64,000 nt of DNA, taken from positions 310,001 through 374,000 of the forward strand of contig CM049992.1 in the NCBI GenBank assembly GCA_016630955.3, in the 5' to 3' direction. Below are positions 42,147 through 53,276 of the stretch, one piece after another. The position numbers and the translations under genes were made by a program. Every line of letters begins with the position of its first letter. The stretch's first letter is position 1. The notes below the pieces were generated by a model. That model ran no database searches, had not been told where the DNA came from, and was given only the letters and a program-made list of their open reading frames with translations. The DNA is from Didymella arachidicola (Eukaryota; Ascomycota; Dothideomycetes; Pleosporales; Didymellaceae).

Positions 42147-45100
42147 AATCACTGCTTAGCATAATGGGACCTTGGTGTTTCGCAAAATGGCTATATTCTT
42201 CATGTCGGGCGGATAGTTTCTGTGCGCTTCTAGAAGATTGAACAAGAGAGTGCCTTGCTCTTCACTCTGTTCACTCATGGTTTTCGGCAAGACTTTATCA
42301 CTGTGCGTCATGTCTAAAAGATTCGGTGCTCAGTATCGTGTTCAGTTGCCCAACTCCACTCTACCCAACCTATCGCACACTGGAATTGAACGCAGTGTTT
42401 GTTCAAACAATCTTCGATGTACCTTCGTTTTGCGACTGCCATCAGATCCATGGCCAAGCTCTGACAGGACTGCAAAGACGCCGAACACCAAGCACGTATC
42501 AACGCATTTTGGAATAGACCAGGCGCCATATATATGAAACGCCAAGAAGCCTTCGATGGTCTAGCTAGACACATGAAAAGGTACTCCTTGCGCTTCAGCG
42601 ACACCTCCGAGTACGAGCAAGATGTCAAGGCGAGAAATGATTCTATGACTGACATTGATTATGGTATTGCTGAGATGACCCGCGTACAGCGCAGGCAGAG
42701 TATGCTGAGGTCGATGTAGACGATCTTGTTAAGCAGGTTGGTTGGGTCGAAGAGCAGCAAGAACTGTGGCTGGCAAGTATTAAAGATCTGCGCGAACGTT
42801 GGTCGGTGAAGGAACCCGTACACACTACGACGTTTTGAAATATACTATCCAGTGCGGAACTCAACCTATCAAATATTTCGTTCCATCTGTGAAAGCCCTT
42901 TGCAGGTTGATCATAGTAGATGTAAAAGACTTTATCAGTGTGTTGGGCTTACTTGCTTCGAAGCTTGCAAACCACAAGCAGCTGATGTGCTCTTTGCTGC
43001 CTCCCCTTCAGCATGCATGGTCTCAAGTGCACTCTTCGATACTCTCATCACCTTGACTCCAAGCTGCGGACAGGTGTTCTCAATATCCAAGTCCAGTTGG
43101 CTGAACATGCACCAATGCCTTGTCTGCTCAGAGTGGGTAACGTTATGTGAGTGGGCAAAGCGTTTCAACTAGTGGTACCGCGGTGAATTGGGCGGAGTAG
43201 AAGCTGACCAGCGAGATCGCCGCCCACTCGTTGGCGAACTCAAATTTTCCAGCGTCGAGCAGATAGGCGATACCTCGCAGACGTCTATAATGGCCATTTT
43301 AGCCACTGTGAAAGTTGGACTACGAAATGACTGACTTTCGGTAACGTTGACTCAATACACTATGATTCTGTTTGGGTGATGCTCAAGGCGAGCTGATATT
43401 CCACGAAGTACCAGCATTCGAAGTTGACATCGTTGTAAAGAGTCTTGTACGCGTTGCTAAGCGATAGGTTGAAAGAGCTCGGCCCAGTCTTCATCGGGTC
43501 TTCGTCCTTTCGTCTTCACATATCCTTCTTTCTTCGTTCTGACCGGGTTTGGGCATAGTATGTCGAGACACCGTACCACAGTGAGGTAGGCCACATTGGT
43601 TTTGTGTCGAAAGGGAAGCATGGCTTCTGCCCTATGCTAGCGAGGTAATCGAAACAGGCGCCAAGTGCATCAGCGTCGATGTGTATACAAGTTTCGTAGA
43701 GTAGCTATGGTTTCAGAGAATCTGCTCGATCACCTTGGTCCATGCATTCGAATGAGAACGACTCCGAGGCAGCCTGTGTATGCTGCATAGCGTGTACAGT
43801 TTCGACACTCACGCCCTTGAGAGCTGGGCCCGTCATCCAAGACGTCTGGCATGAAGGCGACCACCATATCCTTCCATGTGCTTATGAACTGTATCCAAGC
43901 GGAATCATCGTTGTTCGGGCACCGTCGATAGATAACGAAGTCCGATTCAGTACAAGATTTATGCAATGGTCTGCTCTGACTATCGTGAAGGGGCTGTCGA
44001 AGCTTCGTCTCGACATGATGCCTTTTCCTGCGCTTCCGAGACGGATCTGATGTCGTCTAAGAAAGGCATCAGGCACATAGAAGAAGGTCTACCTCGCTTT
44101 GAGACCTTGAGCACTTCCGGTATCATTCGAGAGATCAGGTCTGCAGAGGGCCCTATGGCGCGGCAGTCCATGCTGTGTGTAAACATAGGCGCCAGAGTCG
44201 GGTGCATTCGGAAGACGCCATTCCAGCTCGTATGGCTAATCCGCCCTTTCCAGTCATCGCCATCGCTGCTGCCTTCGATCCATACGCCACGTGAACAGCA
44301 GGTGGTAGCAGTACTCTTTTCTGAGTAGCAGACAGCGACTCTCTCGTCTCCATCCACACGTCTGTACGACGCTCACCATGCTGTGGTTCCATGCGACGGC
44401 CCCGGCACCACAAGCCACCCTCCTTGCTCATTTCTCTCAACACTCTTGAAGCTCCAGGACGATCCAAGGCAGCAGCATGACTCAATAACGAAGGGCGAAA
44501 GCTGTGCGAAGCTCACACGCCCGAGAGCAAGGGCGTCACATCAGCAATGTGATACAAACAGTCGCTGAAGGGGGGACAAACAGTGTAGGCCTGATAGTGC
44601 TATGCGCTAGCTGGCGCAATGACTGCCCTTCACCGGTGTTACTATGACGCTAGTGTTGCGAGTGCTGCTTCCTTATCTGACTTTGGCAAATGTCGATCAA
44701 CAGCCGCCTGAGATGTCTTGCAGGAGGAGAAGAGTCATTGCGGAGGCCTCCTTGAGCATTTTCTGCATCGGGCAAGCACGTGACCAAAGTTGGTTGAAGA
44801 TCGAAAAAAGCCGATGAAGAAGGTGGAGAGCTCAGCAGCTTTATGCTGGGGACTCGACGACGCCGTGCGTGAGAGCTGAGACTTGGCGGTGAGTTCTGGA
44901 GGCCGCCCCGCAGGGCTGCAGCACTAGCCACACGGGTATGCAACCTAGCGGTAGTTTGCAGGCTCTTCAGCGGAGAAGCGCGTGAGTATCGTTTCTTCAT
45001 TGAGGTGCTCCCTGCCCCGTTCACCGCAGTCGTTGCTGTCGCGTCCCTTGTTCGCGACAATCATTCCCTCGCAAACGCTGCTCCAAAGCAAACTCTCCTA

Positions 45101-45546
45101 CAACAGGCAACAACGCGGACACTTCATCGTCATTCCTTTATCACCAGACCGTGTTCTACTTCAGACGACTCAGTCGCCGTTAATTTCCCTCATTCTTGAT
45201 CGAATCTCGTCGAGTCCCACACCGACCGACTTTTTGCGGAGAAAGCGAAATCTGTGGCGGTGCTCAGCCAGCTGCAGTACACCTGGAATAGACATCCCCA
45301 CCTCGTCGCGCACGCCGCGCCTCAGGCATCCATCATCGTTGAGACATCATAATCATTCTAGCTAAATTTTAACGTCGACCTGGACTTACATAACGTCGGC
45401 CTCTTTCTTCGCAGTCGATATTTCAAGGTCGTGCGTGGCTCGACGCCCGCCCTTTCGTCTTGCAGTAGTCCTATCGATTTTAAGTTGCCGACTCTGATCC
45501 TCAAACTCCTTCATTCACCCGCAGAACTCATCGTACGACGATCAAT
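42147..45546. other. 3.4-kb gene-poor region with decayed coding fragments
   Basis: No intact gene is visible. One fragment is listed at 42535-42838. On the minus strand from about 44480 to 43980 the frames switch repeatedly (ESLSATQKRVLLPP, then WNGVFRMHPTLAPMF); the wording loosely resembles the region after an F-box in fungal F-box proteins, but it cannot be assembled and I do not call it. From about 44950 to 45546 the DNA is pyrimidine-rich and should be the promoter and leader of the ABC transporter. Confidence 0.45.
42535..42838 (+). pseudogene. Short frameshifted gene fragment
   Basis: An ATG frame (42535-42719) reads MKRQEAFDGLARHMKRYSLR and on to DYGIAEMTRV, then stops. The adjoining frame, from about 42690 to the TGA at 42838, reads QAEYAEVDVDDLVKQVGWVE and LWLASIKDLRERWSVKEP. 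Together they look like one protein interrupted by a +1 shift. I recognise no family. A normal-size intron that keeps frame was not found. Confidence 0.3.
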
Positions 45547-48177
45547 ATGGAGTCTTCAACACCCGCGTCATTGTACCCAGCAATGGCTTTACTGCACTAT
45601 ATGCACGCTCCTACCATTGGCTTCTTCTTCGTAGGAGCAACCGTATTCAGTCTGTGCATACTGCAGAAACCGATCGCAGTGTCGCACAAGCGGAGGAGAG
45701 GTGTTTTGGCCGTTACAGCTTTCATCTTCATCTCATACGTTACAGAGGTACTCTATTACTTCAGCCGTTCACTCGCAGATGCACAATATACACCTCCAGA
45801 ACCTGCAGCAATCAGGTGTCTTGGATCCATTCTTGTCTGGGGACCTCTTTCATATTCTTTGTGGACTTCAGCAAACCTCAGATGGCATCCCTACTTTGGC
45901 GCATTCGTCCTTCAGTTTGCATTTGAAACGACAGTGTGCCTGATGAGTGCTGCATCGATTCCCCAGGCCGACCGTGCGAACAACACACCATTTGTCCTTG
46001 ACTGTACGAGAGCCATCGTATCCCTGATCGTCCTAATCGACAGCTTTGGAATTACGCTTACCAAACACGCGGAAAAGAGCACCGATGAGGAGAGCCAATC
46101 ACTACTCCCCAAGCCGGTCAACGGCGCTACGACTCAGAACGGCAGTACTGATTACGGAAGCATCGAGCAAGCCGCTTCTTCTTCTGACGACGAGGAATCA
46201 CCCAAGGATAGAGATAATGAATTAAAAGAGCAACAGGCGAAGCGTCTTGAGGAAGAGGGAGGCTGGTTTGGTTATCTCAAGTCGTTCGCAGTGTTCCTAC
46301 CATACCTGTTTCCCCGCGATGACTGGAAGGTCATGGGAGCTCTGGGGGTGCGCCTGATCCACATGCTCGCCGAGCGAGCGCTCAATCTGCTTACGCCTCG
46401 GCAACTTGGCATCATCACCAATAAGCTCAGCAAGAATACAGGCGTTATGCCCTGGAAGGATGTAGGCCTTTGGGTTTTGTTCCAATGGATTGGCAGCTAT
46501 GCGGGACTGGGCTTCATTGATGGCATCGCCAGTATGGTCATCTCCAACTCAGCGTACCGAAGGATCACACTCCTGGCATACGAGCACGTTCTGAGCCTTT
46601 CGATGGATTTCCACACGTCCAAAGATTCTGGCGAGGTTCTCAAAGCCGTTGAGCAAGCGTCTTCTCTCAACTCGCTCGTCGAGATGGTGCTCTTCGACAT
46701 CTCACCCATTCTCCTAGATTTGGTCGTCGCCATGTGGTATGTTACACATCTGTTCGACGCTTACATGGCTTTCATTATTCTCTTCATGGGCTTCGCATAC
46801 ACCTGCATTGGTTGGTATTTCACAACGCTATCGCAACCAAAACGCAGAGACTATGTGGAGAAACAGCGCACCGAGAGCTCGACTGTCAACGAAACAGTGC
46901 ACAACTGGCAGACAGTAGCGTACTTCAATCGCTTGACCTACGAGCATCAACGCTACGCGTCGAATATCATGAACACCATCAGCGCCCAGTACGCTTACTA
47001 CTTCCGATCAATGGGTGGCCACGCAGCACAGGACATGCTCACTACGTTCGGGTTCGCCGCTTGCTGTGTCTTCGGTATGACCCAAATCGTTGCCGGACGT
47101 AAGCAAGTAGGCGATTTAGTCACGCTCATCATGTACTGGCATACAATGACAAGCCCTCTGTATGTGCTGTCCTATAGCTATAGGCATATCTCAAGCTCCC
47201 TCATCGACGCAGAGCGTTTGCTTCAAATGCTGAAATTGAAGCCATCTGTTGGCGACAAGGAGGGCGCAAGGGATCTGGTCGTCGATGGCGGTGTAGTCAA
47301 GTTTACAGGTGTCGAGTTTGCTTACGATGAGCGCAAGCCTATCATCCAAGGCGTGGATCTGAAGGCCGAAGGTGGACAGACTATCGCTTTTGTTGGTGAG
47401 ACGGGTGGCGGCAAGTCGACAATGCTGAAGCTGCTCTTCCGCTTCTACGATGTTACTGGTGGATCGATACAGATCGACGGACAAGATCTACGTTCTGTCA
47501 CTCAGTCAAGCCTCCGCGATGCGCTTGGCCTGGTCCCACAAGATCCCGTTCTGTTCAACCAGACGATCCGTCAGAACGTCCGCTACGCAAGACTCGAGGC
47601 CACAGATGCTGAGATTGAAGACGCATGTCGCGCAGCCGCTATTCACGACGACATTGTCGGTTTCCCTGATGGGTACAATTCCAAGGTCGGCGAGCGTGGC
47701 GTACGTCTCTCGGGTGGACAGCTCCAACGTATCGCTATCGCACGTGTGCTTCTCAAGAATCCTACGATCGTACTCCTCGATGAGGCCACGTCAGCCATCG
47801 ACTCAGGCATCGAAGCGCTCATCCAGGAGGCCTTCCGCAAATTGAGCAAGGGTCGCACCACATTCGTGATCGCACACCGGCTCTCAACCATCGTCGATGC
47901 AGACCAGATTCTTGTCATCGAGAAGGGCGTGATTGTCGAAAGGGGCAGCCACCACGAGCTTTTAGAGAAGGGTGGAAAGTATAATGAGCTATGGACCAAG
48001 CAGACTGCAGGGCACCTCTCAAACATGGGTAGTAAGGTGCCGAGCAAGGCAAACTCGACGAATGGCGAGGTTGATGCGAGCACGCCGCTGATTGATATTA
48101 CGCCTGCTGCGGAGGACGAGGCAACTGCAACAGGGAGAAGTGAAGGGGATAAGGACGGGGTAGAGAAGCGCAAGTGA
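45547..48177 (+). CDS. HMT1: Vacuolar half-size ABC transporter, heavy-metal-tolerance type (HMT1/ABCB6 family)
   Basis: A single exon of 876 aa. An N-terminal TMD0 of about five helices (HAPTIGFFFVGATVFSLCIL, VLAVTAFIFISYVTEVLYYF) is typical of the HMT1/ABCB6 group. A cytosolic linker (about 175-240, Ser/Glu-rich) leads to the six-helix ABC membrane domain (about 250-590). The nucleotide-binding domain has Walker A GETGGGKST (about 617), Q-loop VPQDPVLFNQ, signature LSGGQLQRIAIARVL (about 721), Walker B IVLLDEATSAID and the H-loop in VIAHRLST. Members in fission yeast move phytochelatins or metal conjugates into the vacuole; which substrate is used here cannot be read from the sequence. The Lys/Glu-rich C-terminal tail (GDKDGVEKRK) is poorly conserved. 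All ATPase motifs are intact. Confidence 0.93.
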   Translation: MESSTPASLYPAMALLHYMHAPTIGFFFVGATVFSLCILQKPIAVSHKRRRGVLAVTAFIFISYVTEVLYYFSRSLADAQYTPPEPAAIRCLGSILVWGPLSYSLWTSANLRWHPYFGAFVLQFAFETTVCLMSAASIPQADRANNTPFVLDCTRAIVSLIVLIDSFGITLTKHAEKSTDEESQSLLPKPVNGATTQNGSTDYGSIEQAASSSDDEESPKDRDNELKEQQAKRLEEEGGWFGYLKSFAVFLPYLFPRDDWKVMGALGVRLIHMLAERALNLLTPRQLGIITNKLSKNTGVMPWKDVGLWVLFQWIGSYAGLGFIDGIASMVISNSAYRRITLLAYEHVLSLSMDFHTSKDSGEVLKAVEQASSLNSLVEMVLFDISPILLDLVVAMWYVTHLFDAYMAFIILFMGFAYTCIGWYFTTLSQPKRRDYVEKQRTESSTVNETVHNWQTVAYFNRLTYEHQRYASNIMNTISAQYAYYFRSMGGHAAQDMLTTFGFAACCVFGMTQIVAGRKQVGDLVTLIMYWHTMTSPLYVLSYSYRHISSSLIDAERLLQMLKLKPSVGDKEGARDLVVDGGVVKFTGVEFAYDERKPIIQGVDLKAEGGQTIAFVGETGGGKSTMLKLLFRFYDVTGGSIQIDGQDLRSVTQSSLRDALGLVPQDPVLFNQTIRQNVRYARLEATDAEIEDACRAAAIHDDIVGFPDGYNSKVGERGVRLSGGQLQRIAIARVLLKNPTIVLLDEATSAIDSGIEALIQEAFRKLSKGRTTFVIAHRLSTIVDADQILVIEKGVIVERGSHHELLEKGGKYNELWTKQTAGHLSNMGSKVPSKANSTNGEVDASTPLIDITPAAEDEATATGRSEGDKDGVEKRK

Positions 48178-48538
48178 GTCTCGCGTTGACAGAGATTGAT
48201 GGTTCCCTGATAACACAGATCATGACCATATGTCTTGCCAGATCATAAATGATTCGATTTTGAGGAGCATTTCATGACTTCGATAGATCCTGACATGGAA
48301 TATGTGCCAATTGAGTCGCGCGATCGTTGTTATCATCCTTGCACGTTGATCTACGCAGAACCGACCTTCCTGTCATTTTGAGGCGGGATCGCCCGGTAGA
48401 GCTGTGCGCTGAGTGAAAGCATCAAGTGAACGAAGAAGGAGCGGAAGGTGCACCCAGCTCCGCAGGTCCTTCGCTCCCTCCTCAGCCACAGTCAGCGCAA
48501 CCTCGACCACCATCCCCACTCACGTCCTTACAACCGCC
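48178..48538. promoter_or_regulatory. Intergenic region upstream of the secreted-protein locus
   Basis: About 360 bp expected to contain the 3' UTR of the ABC transporter and the promoter and leader of the next gene. No specific element is recognised. Confidence 0.4.
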
Positions 48539-49910
48539 ATGAAGCTATGCCTTGTAATTGCCGCTTTCTGTCTTTCCCTGTCAACGATAGGCAGGTCATT
48601 CAAAGTCCCACCACAACCCCAGGCCGCTACGAATGTTACCTCACGCCCCCTCCAGGACGAGCCCTTCATTAGCTTCCAGCCTCCTGTGCGAACAGCACGC
48701 GAGAACCCGAACACGGTAACGAAACAGGCCCTATACAGCTGGGAAAACTATGTGTGCCGGGGTGAAAAGCTATTGGAAGCTTGTGACTCCGACAAACACA
48801 AAGCCATTCAATTCCTGACTCCCATCGACAGTCCCTTTGACAGCACATTCGACACGGATCTCAAGAAATGGGGCTACTATGAGCGCGATGCAGATGCAGA
48901 GTGCATGTTCGACACGTATCTGAAGGTGCCGTTCGAAGCAATGGGCATCGATCCACGAGGCGACGTGGAAGGAGGCCCAAACCAGTGCTTTCGATTCCAG
49001 CACTGGGATCCAGACGCGTGAGATGAAGAAGGGCACAAGATACCTGCGATCAAGCAAATCTACGAGGTAAATGGTATAGAGTACAAGGTAAACTGCTCCT
49101 GCGTCTTATTCGGATATCAGCTAATCGCGCCTAAAGGCTACACGAGCCAAAGCCACTATCGGCACCAACGCAGAAGACGGCGCTATTTATTTCCTCAATG
49201 TTGTCTCTGCTGTAGAGGGTGCCAAGAAAGCATGGAGTGTCGACAATCCACCTGTCAATGAGCTTCCGGAGCTTAGGCGCATCTCTGACATGGCCTGGGG
49301 TATCTGGCGGCGAGTACACCCAGACGGACAAGGACTCGGTGACATCAACCTCTTCCACGTGAGCGATATAATCAACGAAATCACAAAAGGCCTCATAGCA
49401 GAAGCTCTGAAGACATACGAGATAGACGATGGCGAAGTTCGCGCCACGATGGTGCCCAGGTGGCCAGGATTGACGTTCACTATGGATACCGAGGAAGGCG
49501 CAGCCATGCTTGGTAAGTATCAAGATCGATTGGCTTCCTATTTAACCATTTGCACAGGCTCACCGAATGGGATCGCAATTGGGTATTTCTTGGCGCAGCA
49601 TAAGACGCAACTCGGTGGCAACAAATCCCCGCAGATTGTGCAAATTTGGACTGAACGCGACGGTGGAAATCCGTACATGTGGTTTGGCATCGATGATGCA
49701 CCAGTCGCGCGGAGAAGGCATGCCAAGCGTGGAGAGATTCTGCGGAGGGAAAGTATACGGCAGAGACCGACTAAGGCTTGCCTGGACATGAGCACCAGCA
49801 CAACAGAGAGGACATTATCCAGCGACTTTGGGGTATCTAAAGAAAGAAAAGAAATAGAGGAGGAGGATGCCGCCCAGGCAGGGCACCCCGGTTCCCGGGT
49901 CCAGCAATAG
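48539..49910 (+). pseudogene. Putative secreted protein with an in-frame stop codon (TGA at codon 161)
   Basis: Three exons, 48539-49087, 49137-49512 and 49558-49910, with introns of 49 and 45 bp (GTAAAC...CTAAAG and GTAAGT...GCACAG), give 426 codons in one frame. It begins with a likely signal peptide (MKLCLVIAAFCLSLSTIG). The coding character continues on both sides of a TGA at 49019-49021: FRFQHWDPDA, stop, DEEGHKIPAIKQIYEVNG. Further segments include NELPELRRISDMAWGIWRRV and MLGSPNGIAIGYFLAQHK. Splicing from the GTGAGA at 49018 does not restore frame; a weak in-frame alternative (48965-49039) would remove the stop together with 25 codons. The C-terminal 45 residues are low-complexity. I recognise no family with confidence. 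Read as annotated, only a 160-residue N-terminal product would be made. Confidence 0.6.
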
Positions 49911-50566
49911 TAGTGAAGAGTGCTACTCGCAACGTGTTCCCTAATGCTCGGGCCGGGCTGATGGGGCGACTGATGCCCTAGAGAACACTGATTATAACCG
50001 TGGTTATGAATCAGTAGAGTTTAATTGTAAACGTCGCACCCCTCTCCGTGGTCCACCTGTGAGTGCTGAGCACCGATACCAGCTCCAAGAGGCGAATGTT
50101 AGCCTTAACATCGTGACGAGGATTGTGTCGAGACCGAGCTCGATATGATTCCTCGTCCTAAAGCGCCGATGGTGGAAGGTTTAGTAAGCAGGTTTGAATC
50201 ATCAGCGATAGTAGAATGATCCAGTTGCTGCGCTGCAGCAGCTTGCCTTCAAACCACGGGAGATTGCCTCCTCCAAACCAGGACAGGTATACGTCAGCTA
50301 ACTTTTTTTGCGGGCCTCCAACTGGTAACGGCGCAGAGAATAAGACGCAGTGATCAGCGTATACCCGAGGCGTCGTGAGCGGCAAGCTTGGTGTTGAGAG
50401 CTTTGCAATGACGTCATACTATGACGAGCTTTACAGCTCCCTGACTTCTAAACTCTGTTGCTTGAACGTCTTCGCCCTCAGTCTGCACGACACTGAAAAC
50501 GTATTACACAAGCTCAATTACCTTTAAACCCACCACCGAATTTTCAATACAACCATCACGAACACA
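49911..50566. other. Intergenic region upstream of the small mitochondrial-type protein
   Basis: About 650 bp. It includes an imperfect palindrome at about 49989-50011 (GATTATAACC...GGTTATGAATC). No gene is recognised; the part nearest 50566 should be the promoter and leader of the next gene. Confidence 0.45.
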
Positions 50567-50881
50567 ATGGCACCCCGCGCCCTAATCTCCGCTTTCCGTC
50601 CCATCACCTCCTCCTTCTCTCCCATCGCACGCCGCGCTCTTTCTACAACACCGCGTATGGCCATCAAGGAAGACGGTAACCGTACGCCCGAGGAGCTCGA
50701 GCAGAAGAAGCAGGAGCAGCTCCAAGAACAGAAGGAGGGCAAGGGTCGTTGGCGCGAAGACCTCGCCAGCTCAGGCGAGAGCAACATTGCGGCCGACAAG
50801 CAGAACGTCAGCGATCACGACAGCCACATCAAGGAACTGCAGCAGGAAGGCAAGAAGAAGGGCGAGAAGGGCGAGTTGTAG
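50567..50881 (+). CDS. Small conserved-type protein with a mitochondrial presequence
   Basis: An intronless frame of 104 aa with a good start context (CACAATGG). The first 30 residues (MAPRALISAFRPITSSF, then ARRALSTTPRM) have the Arg/Ser/Ala composition and RALSTTPR cleavage-like end of a mitochondrial presequence. The mature part is short, very charged and helical (PEELEQKKQEQLQEQKEGKG, RWREDLASSGESNIAADKQ, DSHIKELQQEGKKKGEKGEL). I believe small proteins of this shape are common in Pezizomycotina, but I know no established function. Predicted location: mitochondrial matrix or inner membrane surface. Confidence 0.8.
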   Translation: MAPRALISAFRPITSSFSPIARRALSTTPRMAIKEDGNRTPEELEQKKQEQLQEQKEGKGRWREDLASSGESNIAADKQNVSDHDSHIKELQQEGKKKGEKGEL

Positions 50882-51493
50882 AGCGAAAGTTTTGCTTATG
50901 GACGATGAGGGCAGCAAACCTTTGCTATGAATGAGTCAGCAAATATGAGCATCTCAGCGTGGCTTCGATATCCAGACCAATCAATTAGCCTTTCAATCCC
51001 ATCCAAAATGGATTCAGGAATATCGCATTTGGATCTGACACCCTTCTTGTGTTCCCACTCGGGACAATGTTCTCCCTTCTTGGTCGTCCATGCAGGCTAC
51101 ATGCAGCCGAGTCCTCGGCCTCGGTACGTTCTCGTGTTGGTGATCTGCAGCACAGGACCCGAGGGCAAGCCGCCAAACCGCACAAAAGCCACCTAGAAAC
51201 GATCGTTCTGACAACGCAGAGCACTCGAGACGGCTTCACCGCTAATCAGATTCACTTTCAACGGTCCCAAACTTTGTTTGAAACACTACATCCAGTCGCG
51301 GAACAGTCGCAGTGCCGCCCGGGACCTTCCCTACCCTCGTTAGACTGCGGCTGTTAGCGGGTGCTATGATGACACTTGCATGCGTTCCTTCCGCCAATTC
51401 AACACCGTTGGCTCATCCGCGTCGCTGTAATTCCCTCTTTCATTATCGCTCCACCACTTCCACGTGCAGTGACACATCGCCAATACCTCACTC
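50882..51493. other. Intergenic region upstream of the Zn2Cys6 regulator
   Basis: About 610 bp; should hold the 3' UTR of the small gene and the promoter of the transcription factor. No element or RNA gene is recognised. Confidence 0.5.
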
Positions 51494-53276
51494 ATGCCCA
51501 AAGCCCAAAGGAGCAGAGCGTGCACCCAATGCCGAGAGCGTCGTGTAAAGGTATCAACTACAGCCCTGTGGAGATCGACCGGGAACTAAGAGTAGTACGA
51601 TAGTGCGATGAGACGCCAGAGTTCTGCAACCAATGCAGGCGCCTGGGGCTACAATGCTCTGGGCCTATCATAGGTTCGGTCATCATTGATATGACTGACC
51701 GAGTCACTAAGCCACGAGCAAGAAAGAAGAAGACCATTACTAAACCTGAAATCGTAACAGCTGCGCGCAGAGGCGACACGCCGGCGACGCCTTTCTCGGC
51801 CGCCCAAAGGGACTCACCCTTAACAACAAAACCAGAGCCTTCTGAGACTGGCCCGTCACTACAAGATATATCGCTATCAGCGGTGTCTAACGAGGGGGAT
51901 GTATTGTCATCAGAGGCCGAGAAGGCCGTGGCATTAATACGGTACCAGTACACGGCACCCCAATATTATCAGCCTTCTAAGGTCCAGGGTGATGCTCTGG
52001 ACATGGCCTTTCTACTACATTTCGTCGAGCTGAATCAGAACACTCGGAATTACACGCCAGAAATTCCTTGGCTCACCCACCTACCAATATTACACAGCAG
52101 AGCAGTTAAGCCTGCCGTTAAGCTGTCGATACGTGCAGCATCTATGGCGTTCTTTGCCAAGATACACAACGACCCTACAATCTTGGTGGATTCATATCGC
52201 TGGTACACAGTGTCGCTCAGTGCGCAGAGGCAATCACTATCACGACTGACCGGACCTGATCGGATACCAGATGATGAGGAGATCTTAGTGCCGATAATAT
52301 TGGGTCTGTACGAAGTCTACGCCGGAACAACGTCTGATAGTGTGCTGCATCATGTAGCTGCAGCATGCGAGATCATCAAGATGCGTGGGCCGACTAAAGT
52401 CAAGTCTGGCGTGGTTTGGCCACTGTTCAAAGCCATGCGGGTATCTGATGTAAGTCAGACAACACCTGACCGTTAAGCTGTACTGATTATCTCCAGGCAC
52501 AAAAGGCCTTGGTCCTAAATAAACCTTCTGTCTTCTCCTCGCACGACTGGATGACGATACCTTTCATCAACATGCCTCGCAACGCACACCACGATCTCAC
52601 AGACATCATGCTTATGATTCCTGACTGTACTAGTCTATGTGGCATCGACGGGAGCTTACGCACTTTCTTCAACTCACCATTTCCACCGAGCATAGACCTG
52701 GAGCCTTGCAGGAAGCGCACAAAAGAGCTGATCGCGGATCTCGACCGTTGGGCAGCAACATACCCATACCTCGCGAAGCCATCCTCGGGGTTGCAAATCG
52801 TAGAGGCGAATATGGCAAACCTCTCCATTAGTGGCGTAAAGCCTGCATTTGAGGGTTCGAGGAACGTCATCCTTCCAGCCAGCTTCGTGGCGCTCACAAT
52901 AGCGACCTTCGAGTCTGTACAGATAACGCTCACGCTGTTGATGCACAAACTCACCACCCAGGATTCAAAGCTCCATGAATCTTCCCCCAAATCTTCACCG
53001 TCAACGTCGTCATCGATGTCACCGCCACCAACGCCTCCACCCTCTGCACTCCTTGACCAGGCTGTGCGGTCAGCAGAGATCATCCTGAAGACGGCCGGTC
53101 ATTTAGAAGGCACCACATCTGTAGGTTTCGACTTCATCAGAAGTGTCACACCGGTGGTGGTTGTCGCCATTCTTGGACCAACAAAAGAGGTGATGGAGAA
53201 TGCGATGACGATACTGAAACGATGGGGCGAGAAGAGAGGGATGAATGGGCTGGTGGGAGCGTGGATGCATTTGTGA
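51494..53276 (+). CDS. Zn2Cys6 fungal transcription factor
   Basis: Three exons, 51494-51550, 51604-52449 and 52497-53276 (introns of 53 and 47 bp, both phase 0), encode 560 aa. The binuclear zinc cluster sits at the extreme N terminus and is split by intron 1 immediately before its third Cys: MPKAQRSRACTQCRERRVK, then CDETPEFCNQCRRLGLQC, giving C10-X2-C13-X6-C20-X6-C27-X2-C30-X6-C37. A basic stretch follows (RVTKPRARKKKTITKP). The remainder (about 130-560) resembles the helical regulatory region of fungal-specific transcription factors (ALDMAFLLHFVELN, RAASMAFFAKIHND, ILVPIILGLYEVYAG, MHKLTTQ). It should bind CGG-type half sites in the nucleus. No target or cluster partner is evident: the neighbours are a small mitochondrial-type gene and a gene-free region. 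Confidence 0.9.

Noticed and set aside
43980..44485. Decayed F-box-type gene on the minus strand
   Set aside because: Resemblance rests on a few words (KRVLLPP, HPTLAPMF) in different frames; too weak to annotate.
49018..49066. Intron starting GTGAGA to remove the in-frame TGA at 49019
   Set aside because: None of the downstream AG sites up to 49066 restores the reading frame of the following exon.
49989..50011. Imperfect palindrome around TATAACCGTGGTTATGA as an operator
   Set aside because: Single, short and imperfect; not positioned convincingly relative to a start codon.
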